Below are positions 31,060-38,835 of a stretch of DNA of 64,000 nt, piece by piece. Under the pieces are notes generated by a model. The model had not been told where the DNA came from, made no database searches, and saw only the letters and a program-made list of their open reading frames with translations. The stretch is from Nocardia carnea NBRC 14403 (GTDB lineage: Bacteria > Actinomycetota > Actinomycetes > Mycobacteriales > Mycobacteriaceae). The position numbers and the translations under genes were made by a program. Every line of letters begins with the position of its first letter. The stretch's first letter is position 1. The stretch lies in contig NZ_BAFV01000039.1 in NCBI RefSeq assembly GCF_000308515.1, forward strand, positions 186,001-250,000. The letters are read 5' to 3'.

Positions 31060-31827
31060 TCAATCGGCGGTGGTGAGCACCTGGGGCCCGTCCGGGGTGA
31101 TCGCGATGGTGTGCTCGGAATGCGCGGTGCGTGACCCGTCGGCCGAGCGGATGGTCCAGCCGTCGGGGTCGGTGACGATCCGGTCGGTGGTTTTCGCGAA
31201 CCACGGTTCGATCGCGATGGTCAGCCCGGGTTTCAGCGGGAATCCGCGGCCAGCCCGGCCGTGGTTGGCGACGTGCGGGTCTTCGTGCATGGTGCGGCCG
31301 AGCCCGTGACCACCGAATTCGGTGTTCACCGGGTAACCATGGGCGCGGGCGACGGCGGAGATCGCCGCCGAGATATCACCCATCCGCTTACCGGGTTGCG
31401 CCGCTTCGATCGCGGCCGCGAGGGCCTCCTCGGTGGCTCCCACCAGGCGCTGGTCCTCCGGGTCGGGTGTACCGACGATAACGGTGGTGGCGGCGTCGGC
31501 GACCCAGCCGTCGATACTCACCGCCAGGTCCGCGGTCAGCACATCGCCGTCGCGCAGTGCGTAGTCGAACGGTAGTCCGTGCAGAACGGCGTCGTTGACC
31601 GACAGGCAGACCGTATTGCGAAACGGGCCGCGCCCGAACGACGGCGCGTAATCCCAGTAGCACGATTGGGCGCCACGCTCCCGGATCCGTTCCCGCACAA
31701 TCAGTTCCAGCTCGAGCAAATTAACCCCCACCGCGGCCTTTTCGCGCAGTTCGGCCAGGGTCTGCGCCACGAACGCCCCGGTCACCCGCATCTGCCCGAT
31801 CTCCTCGGGCGTTTTCAGTTCCACCAT
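31060..31827 (-). CDS. map: Methionine aminopeptidase, type I
   Basis: The enzyme removes the initiator methionine from nascent proteins. The 255-residue pita-bread fold has all five metal ligands in place: Asp in TADLAVSIDGW, Asp in VADAATT, His in GGHGLGRTMHEDP, Glu in IAIEPW and Glu in SEHTIAI. The ATG at 31827 has GGAGG just upstream; a longer start is possible but would cover that site. It is transcribed divergently from a small XRE regulator whose twin palindromic operators lie in the promoter, which is unusual for a housekeeping enzyme. Another map gene probably exists elsewhere. Confidence 0.93.
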   Translation of the reverse strand: MVELKTPEEIGQMRVTGAFVAQTLAELREKAAVGVNLLELELIVRERIRERGAQSCYWDYAPSFGRGPFRNTVCLSVNDAVLHGLPFDYALRDGDVLTADLAVSIDGWVADAATTVIVGTPDPEDQRLVGATEEALAAAIEAAQPGKRMGDISAAISAVARAHGYPVNTEFGGHGLGRTMHEDPHVANHGRAGRGFPLKPGLTIAIEPWFAKTTDRIVTDPDGWTIRSADGSRTAHSEHTIAITPDGPQVLTTAD

Positions 31828-31847
31828 GACAACCTCCACCATTCAGC

Positions 31848-31884
31848 GGTATTTCAATACCAACGCTTGCGGTACTTTAATACC
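31848..31884. promoter_or_regulatory. Twin palindromic operators between map and the XRE gene
   Basis: Two 14-bp sites, GGTATTTCAATACC (31848-31861, perfect dyad GGTATT/AATACC) and GGTACTTTAATACC (31871-31884, one mismatch), lie in the 75-base divergent region. Their centres are 23 bases apart, about two helical turns, fitting cooperative binding by two repressor dimers. Confidence 0.7.
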
Positions 31885-31902
31885 ACTTCTAAGCTGAGGT
31901 CC

Positions 31903-32166
31903 ATGGTCCGCCTCCCCCTGACCCCCGCCCAGATCGAAGCCGGCCGCCGCCTCGGCGTCCGGATCCGGACCGCCCGCGCCGATCGCGACCTCGGCGAGGT
32001 CGCCCGCGCGGCCGGTATCTCCCCGGAAACCCTGCGCAAAATCGAAACCGGCCGGTTGCCCTCCCCCAGTTTCGGCACCGTGGTCTCACTGAGCCGGGCA
32101 CTACAACTCCCCCTCGAAGAGCTCGCCGAGATCTGGACCGCAGACAAACTCGCCGAATCCGCCTGA
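31903..32166 (+). CDS. Small XRE-family helix-turn-helix regulator
   Basis: The 87-residue protein is almost entirely an XRE/Cro-type DNA-binding domain: VRIRTARADRDLGEVARAAGISPETLRKIETGRLPSPSFGTVVSLSRAL contains the helix-turn-helix (about 30-55). A GAGG lies just before the ATG at 31903. Its own promoter contains the twin palindromes, so autoregulation and control of the divergent map gene are likely. Confidence 0.88.
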   Translation: MVRLPLTPAQIEAGRRLGVRIRTARADRDLGEVARAAGISPETLRKIETGRLPSPSFGTVVSLSRALQLPLEELAEIWTADKLAESA

Positions 32167-32212
32167 CCGATTCCGGAGACCGGCCGCACAGGTCGGCCGA
32201 GTCGAACGCCGC

Positions 32213-33040
32213 CTACAGCGCCCCTCCTGCGTCGACCATCTGGGTGGTTCCGGTGACATAACGGGCAGCGTCGGAGACCAGGTGCAGCACCGTATCGGTG
32301 ATGTCCTCCGGCTCCGCCGCCACGACCGGGAGCCGGTTGAGAGTGCGCGCCGCCTCTTCGAAATCGGCGCGGGTGGGGTTCTCCAGATCCGGCCGGAACA
32401 GCCGGTAGGTCGCGTCGTTGAGAATCATGGGGGTGGCCACCGTCGACGGATGCACCGTGTTCACCCGAATACTGTGCGGGGCCAGCTCTTTGGCCAGGAC
32501 TTTCATCAGCATCACCAGACCGGCCTTGGAAGCCGAGTAGTGCGCGGTATTTTCGTTGGCGTGAACAGCGGCCAATGAACTCGTGATCACGACGGAACCG
32601 CCGCGGCCGCCCTCGATCACGTGCGGGACCGCGGCCTTCAATGTCTTCCACACTCCGGTGAGGTTGATATCCATCATGTCCTGCCAGACCTCTTCGCTCA
32701 TCTCGAGCGTCGGGGCGGGACTGGAGATTCCGGCGTTGGCGACCACGATATCGAGCCGGCCGAAGGCGTTCACACCTTCGGATACCACGGCAGCCAGGGC
32801 GGCGTAGTCACGGACATCGGCGTCGCGGGCAATGATCCGGCGACCGGCGGCTTCGACCAGGCGAGCCGTCTCCGCGAGATCGTCGGCCCCGGCCAGCGGA
32901 TAGGGCACACTGTCGACCTTCGCGGTGGTGTCGACCGCGATGATATCGGCACCCTCACGCGCGAAACCCACTGCGTGACTACGTCCTTGACCGCGTCCCG
33001 CGCCGGTGATGAATGCGACCTTGCCGTCCAGTATGCCCAT
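32213..33040 (-). CDS. Mycofactocin-type short-chain dehydrogenase
   Basis: This NAD-dependent alcohol/ketone oxidoreductase has 275 residues with all SDR motifs: TGAGRGQGRSHA (cofactor), NAGI, Ser in VITSSLAAVHA, YSASKAG and HPSTVATPM. An insertion after the second beta strand (DTTAKVDSVPYPLAGADDL, about 42-60) is typical of the mycofactocin-coupled/carveol dehydrogenase subgroup, which holds NAD tightly and passes electrons to mycofactocin. No mycofactocin biosynthesis gene is in the window. It is divergent from the P450 gene. Confidence 0.88.
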   Translation of the reverse strand: MGILDGKVAFITGAGRGQGRSHAVGFAREGADIIAVDTTAKVDSVPYPLAGADDLAETARLVEAAGRRIIARDADVRDYAALAAVVSEGVNAFGRLDIVVANAGISSPAPTLEMSEEVWQDMMDINLTGVWKTLKAAVPHVIEGGRGGSVVITSSLAAVHANENTAHYSASKAGLVMLMKVLAKELAPHSIRVNTVHPSTVATPMILNDATYRLFRPDLENPTRADFEEAARTLNRLPVVAAEPEDITDTVLHLVSDAARYVTGTTQMVDAGGAL

Positions 33041-33274
33041 GAACTACTCCCGATCCGCAGTGGGTGATCCGCCGCCCGGCGCACCAGCGAGAATATGACA
33101 TCAACTGCCAAAAGTCGACCGTGCCATCGGCTGCGGGAAGACGTTGGTCCGGACCGATACCCGGCCATGTCCTATGATCTCGAATATCCCGCAGCGCCGC
33201 GGTACGGCCCGATCCCACCAGGACCGACGACTCGTTTCCTATGCCGTTGTCCGCAGACCTGCCTGGAGCAAGCC

Positions 33275-34513
33275 ATGACCACCCCGCCGGATACCGGGCG
33301 TGCGCAGAACGCACCCGGTCGAGGCGTCGAAGAGCGCGTCCCGCTGTACACCGCCGAATTCGCCGCCCACCCGCACCGCGCATACCGCCGAATGCGCGAA
33401 CACTACGGCTCCCTGGTACCGGTGGAACTGGCTCCCGGGGTCCCCGCAACGCTGGTCATCGGGTATCGCAGCGCATTGCGGATTCTCAACGATCCCGACC
33501 GCTTCCCCGCCGACCCCCGCAGCTGGGAGAAAACCGTCGCCGAGGACAGCCCGGTACTGCCGGTCCTGCAGTGGCGGCCGAACGCCCCGCGCAGCGCGGG
33601 CACCGCACACACCCGGTATCGCCGGGCGGCCACCGCGGCCCTCGACGGAGTCGACCTGCACGCCGCGCGCCGCACCGTGGAGCAGTTCGCGGTCCCGCTG
33701 ATCAACAAATTCTGCTCGGCGGGATCGGCCGATCTGGTACGTGAGTATGCCTTCCCGCTCACCTTCGAGGTCATCAACGCGATGCTGGGCTGCCCGCCGG
33801 AAATCAGTGAGCGCGCCGCCGCCGCGACCGCCGCGATCTTCGACGGTGTGGACGCCGAAGAAGGCAACCGGATGTTCGGCGAGGCGGTTGCGGACCTCGT
33901 GGAGTTCAAACGCAGGACTCCGGGTGACGACATCACCACCCGGCTGCTGAACGACTCCGCCCGGTTCGACGAAGAGGAGATGGTGCATCAGGTGCTGGCG
34001 CTCTACGGCGTCGGCATGGGGCCGATGCAGAGCCTGATCATCAACGCCGTGAGCCTCATGCTGAACGACGACCGTTTCGCCGACGAAATGCTCAGCGGCG
34101 CCGTATCGACCCGCGACGCGCTCGACGATGTGCTGTTCGACGATCCGCCGCTCCCCAACGCCAGCGTCACCTATCCCCGCCAGCCGGTCCTGGTCGGCGG
34201 CACCTGGCTGCCCGCGCATCAGCCCGTGGTGATCAGCCTCGCCGGCTGCAACAACGACCCGGAGATCCGGACCGGCAACCACACCGGTAACCGCGCCCAT
34301 CTGGCCTGGGGCGCGGGCCCGCACGCCTGCCCCGCCCAGCACACGGCGTATGTGGTCGCGCAGGAGGCCATCGATCAGCTACTCGATGCCCTGCCCGAAC
34401 TCGAACTGGCGATTTCCGCCGAGGAACTGACCTGGCGTCCCGGCCCGCTGCACCGCACTCTCGCCGCTTTGCCCGTTACTTTCCCGCCCTCACCGCCGCT
34501 GCACATTCCCTGA
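33275..34513 (+). CDS. Cytochrome P450, CYP157-like, without the ExxR motif
   Basis: The 412-residue protein has a P450 C-terminus with the haem-binding loop LAWGAGPHACPAQ (Cys near 350) but departs from the family at two near-invariant places. The K-helix reads DDVLFDDPP where EExLRxxPP is expected, so ExxR is absent, and the I-helix reads LYGVGMGPMQS without the AGxxT oxygen-activation Thr. The tail (NRAHLAWGAGPHACPA, WRPGPLHRTLAALPV) recalls the Streptomyces CYP157 group, which also lacks ExxR and is often linked to conservon signalling genes; none are seen here. Start is ATG 33275 with GGAG upstream. It may not be a standard monooxygenase. Confidence 0.88.
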   Translation: MTTPPDTGRAQNAPGRGVEERVPLYTAEFAAHPHRAYRRMREHYGSLVPVELAPGVPATLVIGYRSALRILNDPDRFPADPRSWEKTVAEDSPVLPVLQWRPNAPRSAGTAHTRYRRAATAALDGVDLHAARRTVEQFAVPLINKFCSAGSADLVREYAFPLTFEVINAMLGCPPEISERAAAATAAIFDGVDAEEGNRMFGEAVADLVEFKRRTPGDDITTRLLNDSARFDEEEMVHQVLALYGVGMGPMQSLIINAVSLMLNDDRFADEMLSGAVSTRDALDDVLFDDPPLPNASVTYPRQPVLVGGTWLPAHQPVVISLAGCNNDPEIRTGNHTGNRAHLAWGAGPHACPAQHTAYVVAQEAIDQLLDALPELELAISAEELTWRPGPLHRTLAALPVTFPPSPPLHIP

Positions 34514-34519
34514 GTTCCC

Positions 34520-35317
34520 TCAGGCGACGGTGAGCACATCGTCGAGTGTCACCAGCGACAGATTGCGTTCTCGGATGATGTCCACCAATTGCCCGTAGCA
34601 GCGGGTGACGGGCGCGAAATTGGCATGCCCGATCACGATGGTCTGCGGATTGAAGTACTTGCGCGCGCATTCGACCAGATACTGCTCGGTGATGAGCCCG
34701 GAGTCCGACAGCGATCCGTACCACATCACCGGCACCGTATAGCCGAGGTCGGCGGCGATCCGGTCGACGGTCGCATTGTGCCGGCCGAACGGCGGCCGAT
34801 AGTAGGGGCTGCCGTCCACACCGAAAGTGTTGCGCAGGAACAATTTGCATCGGGACAGTTCGTCGGCCACCTCCGATTCGGACAGGGCCCTCAGATCGGC
34901 GTGATCCCAGGTGTGGTTGGCCAACTGGATCTGCCCGGACTCCACCAGCGGACGCAGTTCGTCGCGATGCGCTGTCCACGCCGGGTAATAGGCCGTAACG
35001 AAAAAGGTGAACCGCGCCCCGGTATCCTTCGCGAACTCGATATACGCGCCGACGACTTCTTCGCTCGCACCATCGTCGACGGTGAGCGCCATACAGCTCC
35101 CCGGCCCCGGCAGCGCCGTAATGGTGGCGGGCGGAATGGCCGTCTTCGGACCACCGGGCGGGGGCGGCAGCAATGCCGGACGAACAGGTACCTGCCCCGC
35201 TGCCTCCGGCGCATCGGGGACGTCCGCGGCAGCGGTATCGCCCTGCGCCGCACTACATCCGGTCAGCGCCACCGCCGTCCCCGCAGCCAGCATCGACAAC
35301 ATCGACCGCCTGTCCAT
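34520..35317 (-). CDS. Polysaccharide deacetylase family lipoprotein
   Basis: The predicted cell-surface carbohydrate esterase (CE4/NodB fold) has 265 residues. An N-terminal RRSMLSMLAAGTAVALTGC gives a lipoprotein signal with the lipobox Cys near 20, followed by a proline/alanine-rich linker to about 70. NodB motifs are TVDDGAS (catalytic Asp), HTWDH (metal His) and RPPFGRHN. Likely substrates are peptidoglycan or other envelope glycans. Start is ATG 35317. The twin arginines at positions 3-4 could also direct Tat export. Confidence 0.85.
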   Translation of the reverse strand: MDRRSMLSMLAAGTAVALTGCSAAQGDTAAADVPDAPEAAGQVPVRPALLPPPPGGPKTAIPPATITALPGPGSCMALTVDDGASEEVVGAYIEFAKDTGARFTFFVTAYYPAWTAHRDELRPLVESGQIQLANHTWDHADLRALSESEVADELSRCKLFLRNTFGVDGSPYYRPPFGRHNATVDRIAADLGYTVPVMWYGSLSDSGLITEQYLVECARKYFNPQTIVIGHANFAPVTRCYGQLVDIIRERNLSLVTLDDVLTVA

Positions 35318-35565
35318 CGCCACCCCGATCACATCGCATCGCGCTACCGAGAAGACCTACTGACGTGCTGTTACGTGCTCGGCACTCTACCGGCGCGGGA
35401 TACGCGAACCGAGGAACGCCACGCAGACACCCCGCCTATCCGGACGAGCCCGGACAGCACCGTTACGCCGACCGGGCCGATACCTGGCGCGTGTTCGATC
35501 CCTGCGGCCGCCGCTCGACTCGGCCCAGCATTTCGACCCCGATTCGAGGGCTCGGCCGCGATCGC

Positions 35566-35802
35566 CTACTTATTGCGTTTCGAGGTGGTGGACTTCGATT
35601 TCTTGCTCTTGCTCTTACCGTCGCTGTCCGGCTCCCATTCGTAACCAGGTGTGCCTTTTTCACAGTAGGAATCGGCGACCTTGGTATCGGTGGCGTCGAA
35701 TTCACACCAGCGGTCGCTGCTGCAGGCGGCCGATCCGAGGCCGGCGGCGAGGGCGATGATTGCGGTGCAGGTGACGGTGCGCAGACGGGTGCCGGAAAAC
35801 AT
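35566..35802 (-). CDS. Small secreted or lipid-anchored protein with lysine-rich tail
   Basis: The 78-residue protein has a signal peptide (LRTVTCTAIIALAAGLGSAAC); the Cys near 27 could be lipidated, though SAAC is a weak lipobox. The mature part contains two more Cys (WCEFDATDTKVADSYCEKG), probably a disulfide, and ends in a Lys/Ser repeat (SKSKKSKSTTSKRNK). AGGAG precedes the ATG. It follows the EEP-family gene by 50 bases on the same strand. No known family is recognised. Confidence 0.65.
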   Translation of the reverse strand: MFSGTRLRTVTCTAIIALAAGLGSAACSSDRWCEFDATDTKVADSYCEKGTPGYEWEPDSDGKSKSKKSKSTTSKRNK

Positions 35803-35852
35803 GGTCTATCTCCTGTGCGGGTTATCGGAATTTCGGCGTGCAGACGAAAGGA

Positions 35853-36800
35853 TCAAGCCGACAACCGGAGCCGGGCGAGCACGGCCCGATGGTCCGAGCC
35901 GGGAATGGTGAGGGTTTCTATGTCGTCGGTGGTTCCGCCCGCGACAAGGATGTGATCGATCCCGATCACCGGACCCCAGGATCGGTCGTTCGGATAGGTG
36001 AGCATCCGGCCCGCGCCCGCCTGTTCCGCCGCGGCCGCGAAACGGCCGCTCACGAGCTTGCGGAAGGCGGCGTGATCGCTGGTGGCGTTGAAATCGGCGC
36101 CGACGACCGCCGGTCCTTCGGTCGCCTCCAGAATGGTTGCGGCGGCGGCCAATTCCTTCAGCCATACCCGGTGGTCGATATTCGGCGGCAGCGGATGGAA
36201 CGCGAAAACCGTGACCGGGCCGATCGCGGGATGCGTGAGCGTGCCCGACAGGTTGGCCATGACGAATTCCTGGTGACGGACGGTGTCCGACAGCGGGAAC
36301 CGGCTGTAGATACCGGTTCCGCCGCCACCGAGGCCGGGGTCCAGGTAGTGGTACGGGAGGAATGCGTCGATACCGGAAACCGTCAGCCTCGACACCGAAT
36401 CCGGGGTGAGTTCGTCGACCGTGAGCACATCGACCTGTTGTTCCCGAACGGCTGCGACGACCGCATCGGTATCGGCTCCGCCGAACAGCAGGTTCGTCTG
36501 CAAGACCGTCAACTCGGTGCCGGTGGCGGCGTTGCTGTCCGGCACATACAGCGGGACCTGGGTCCACAGCACACCGGTCAGCACGATTCCGGCGGCGACG
36601 GCGCTACGCCAGCCCCGGGCGAACAGGAACAACAGCAGGGCCGCCAGCGCACCGAGCATCAGGTAGGTCGCTCCGGACGCGAGCAGGATGAGCTCGCGCC
36701 GCTGCCACCCGCCCAGATAGAGCGCGATCCCGGCCAGCGCGGCGAACAGCGCACACCACCCCGCGCCGAGCAGAACCCGGCGATACACCCCATGCCTCAT
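35853..36800 (-). CDS. Membrane-anchored endonuclease/exonuclease/phosphatase-family protein
   Basis: The 315-residue protein has about three N-terminal membrane segments (residues 10-90) and then an EEP hydrolase domain facing outward: LTVLQTNLLFGG, DVLTVDELTP, FAFHPLPP, VVGADFNATSDH and the catalytic IDHILV / GSDHRAVLARL. This resembles the YafD/VanJ-like group of membrane phosphatases acting on envelope lipid phosphates or nucleic acids. Start is ATG 36800. The small lipoprotein follows downstream. The substrate is unknown. Confidence 0.82.
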   Translation of the reverse strand: MRHGVYRRVLLGAGWCALFAALAGIALYLGGWQRRELILLASGATYLMLGALAALLLFLFARGWRSAVAAGIVLTGVLWTQVPLYVPDSNAATGTELTVLQTNLLFGGADTDAVVAAVREQQVDVLTVDELTPDSVSRLTVSGIDAFLPYHYLDPGLGGGGTGIYSRFPLSDTVRHQEFVMANLSGTLTHPAIGPVTVFAFHPLPPNIDHRVWLKELAAAATILEATEGPAVVGADFNATSDHAAFRKLVSGRFAAAAEQAGAGRMLTYPNDRSWGPVIGIDHILVAGGTTDDIETLTIPGSDHRAVLARLRLSA

Positions 36801-36851
36801 ACCGGTCAACTTATCCGCTGCGGTTGCGAAAACCTTTCCGCGGACTTGCAT

Positions 36852-37157
36852 CCGTCTCAGCAGCCGGGAAACGATCGCCGAGGTACCCGCCGACCGGAGC
36901 CCCGATCAGGGACATAACCGCCGTCGAATCGTGCTCTCGGTGCGTTGGTGGGGAATCACCTGGGAGGACAGCGGGTATCGGCTGACCACCACTGGGCAGA
37001 GCTGGGCACCCGCCGCTGCACCGAGCACAATCGAAAGGACGCTCCCGTTGCAGGCCGGCATGGTGGCGCGGAGGCGATGCTGCGGGCGGATCCGGCCAGC
37101 GCGAATGCTCGTGCCAGCGCATGCGGATCCGTGGCAGGCGACCGTGAAGAACAAAGC
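36852..37157. other. Intergenic region with a possible MFS-transporter remnant
   Basis: This is a 300-base gap between the EEP gene and the TetR gene. On the minus strand near 36857-36930 one frame reads STAVMSLIGAPVGGYLGDRF, which resembles the helix and motif-A loop (GxLxDRxG) of major-facilitator proteins. The surrounding frame does not continue as a transporter. It may be a decayed gene fragment or chance. Nothing else is recognised. Confidence 0.25.
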
Positions 37158-37712
37158 TCAGGTAGCGGCCAGTCCGCGGAGAACGATTTCGATGTGATGC
37201 GCGCGGGTTCGCGCATCGGGGATCAACTGGGCAATACGGATGAGCCCGAGAAGCTGGTAGGCGATATCGGTGGCGGTCACATCGGGAGCGAGGGTGTGGT
37301 CGGTGCGCGCGCGATGGACGGCCTCCCGCCCGATTTCGGTGAGGTGTGCCAGGCAGCGTTCCAGGTCGGCGTTCGACGGTGGCCCGGCGGTCAGTAGGTC
37401 CATCATGGCCTGGTTCTCGAGGAGCTGCGTGGTTGCGGCGGTGAAGAGGACCCGGAGGCCCGCCAGGGCGGACATCCCCTCCGGAAGGCCCGCGCCGGCG
37501 AGTTGGTCGAGGTCGGCCCCGGTAACGGCCTGCACCAGGCTCTCCCGGGTGGGGAAATGCCGATAGAGCGTGCCGACGCCGACGCCGGCCGCGGCGGCGA
37601 TGGCGCGCATATCCGCCGATATGCCGGTGTCCCGCAAGGTAATGCGTGCTGCGGCCAGGATTCGCTCACGGTTGGCGACGCCATCGCGCCGCGGTTTCCG
37701 ATCTGCTGCCAC
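37158..37712 (-). CDS. TetR-family transcriptional regulator
   Basis: The 184-residue repressor has an N-terminal TetR helix-turn-helix (RERILAAARITLRDTGISADMRAIAAAAGVGVGTLYRHFPTRESL, about 15-60) and a ligand-binding helical domain. I start at GTG 37712 because a longer frame (to 37853) would read through both operators and the divergent gene's start. Two palindromes upstream are its probable binding sites and the divergent SDR its target. Confidence 0.88.
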   Translation of the reverse strand: MAADRKPRRDGVANRERILAAARITLRDTGISADMRAIAAAAGVGVGTLYRHFPTRESLVQAVTGADLDQLAGAGLPEGMSALAGLRVLFTAATTQLLENQAMMDLLTAGPPSNADLERCLAHLTEIGREAVHRARTDHTLAPDVTATDIAYQLLGLIRIAQLIPDARTRAHHIEIVLRGLAAT

Positions 37713-37730
37713 CGCCTCACTATAGCGAAC

Positions 37731-37780
37731 CGGAACATCCGTTCCGCTCGAGGTATTCTGATCCGGAACTGATGTTCCGG
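37731..37780. promoter_or_regulatory. Paired TetR operators upstream of the SDR
   Basis: Two inverted repeats share the half-site CGGAAC: CGGAACATCCGTTCCG (37731-37746) and CCGGAACTGATGTTCCGG (37763-37780), each perfect around a 4-base centre. Centres are 33 bases apart, about three helical turns. They lie in the 81-base divergent region. Confidence 0.75.
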
Positions 37781-37793
37781 AAAGGTTGAGGAT

Positions 37794-38624
37794 ATGCGAA
37801 CGATCGTGATCACCGGCGGTACGGACGGTATGGGTGCCGCGCTCGCCCGGCACTACCTCACCGCGGGCGACCGTGTCGTCGTGATCGGCCGCGACCGGGC
37901 CAAGTTCGAAGCACTGCTAGCCGCAGTGGAGGCACGGCCGGTTCCGGACTCCGGCGCGGTGCACGCGAATTTCGTCGCGGCCGACCTGTCGACGGTCGCC
38001 GACAGCCGCCGGGTGGTCGAGCAGTTGCGGCGGGAGTACGAACGTATCGATGCGCTGGTGCTCGCCGCGTCGTTCATCCGGCAGCGCCGGCATCTGACAT
38101 CCGAGAGGCACGAAGCATCGTGGGTGCTCTTCTTCGTATCGAAATACCTGCTCGTCACGGGACTTGCCGAACGCCTCCGCGCGGCCGGACACCCGATCGT
38201 GGTGAACACGGCGGTCCCCGGGGCCCGAGCCGATGCCATCGACTTCACCGACCCGGGCATGAGCCGGGGGTTCTCCTTCGCCCGCTCCAACGCGCAGCAG
38301 CGACGCGCCAACGAACTCCTGGGCCTGCTCGCCACTGCGGAAGATCCGAACCTCGCCTATGTCACCTGGGGGCCCAGCGGGCTGGTCAGAACAAGTTTCG
38401 CCGGTGAGGTAGGTCCGGGGATGAAGATCTCCGCAGCGGTATTGGGCACCGTCCTGGGCAAACGACCGGACGCCGCGGTACGCCCGATCATCGATCTGAT
38501 CGATGACCCTGCACCGGGCCGGGCCGCCTACCGCGGCGCCAAGCCCACAGCGCTCGTCGAAGGCGAGCACGACCGCGAGGACATCGCACGACTCGCGCAG
38601 ATGATCGAACGCGACTTCCGGTAA
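37794..38624 (+). CDS. SDR-family oxidoreductase, atypical active site
   Basis: The 276-residue Rossmann protein starts MRTIVITGGTDGMGAALARHYL with a clear cofactor motif and continues to DALVLAASFIRQRR in place of the usual NNAG. The classical Ser-Tyr-Lys triad is not evident: around the expected place the sequence is VVNTAVPGARADAIDF...NAQQRRANELL. It resembles SDRs annotated as uncharacterised NAD(P)-binding proteins. A GAGG precedes the ATG at 37794. It is probably repressed by the divergent TetR protein. Confidence 0.78.
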   Translation: MRTIVITGGTDGMGAALARHYLTAGDRVVVIGRDRAKFEALLAAVEARPVPDSGAVHANFVAADLSTVADSRRVVEQLRREYERIDALVLAASFIRQRRHLTSERHEASWVLFFVSKYLLVTGLAERLRAAGHPIVVNTAVPGARADAIDFTDPGMSRGFSFARSNAQQRRANELLGLLATAEDPNLAYVTWGPSGLVRTSFAGEVGPGMKISAAVLGTVLGKRPDAAVRPIIDLIDDPAPGRAAYRGAKPTALVEGEHDREDIARLAQMIERDFR

Positions 38625-38835
38625 CGGGCACGGCCGGCGCCGGGAGGGAACGCTCGGCGATTCGCAATCCTCGCTGCCCCTGCCGCTCTATAGAAAGGCT
38701 TGTGGCCGCGGAGAGGGTTCGTCGGTGCGCGGCCGATGTCGTACCGGGCGGCGGCGTGCTGCGGTATGAACGCGCCGGCGCCCGGTAACAGTTGCCCCAT
38801 GGCCGGGTGGCGACGAGCCCCGCTGCCGACCGCGC

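Noticed and set aside
38625..38835. Possible small gene after the SDR
   Set aside because: The frames overlap the end of the MFS gene or lack a ribosome site and conserved sequence.
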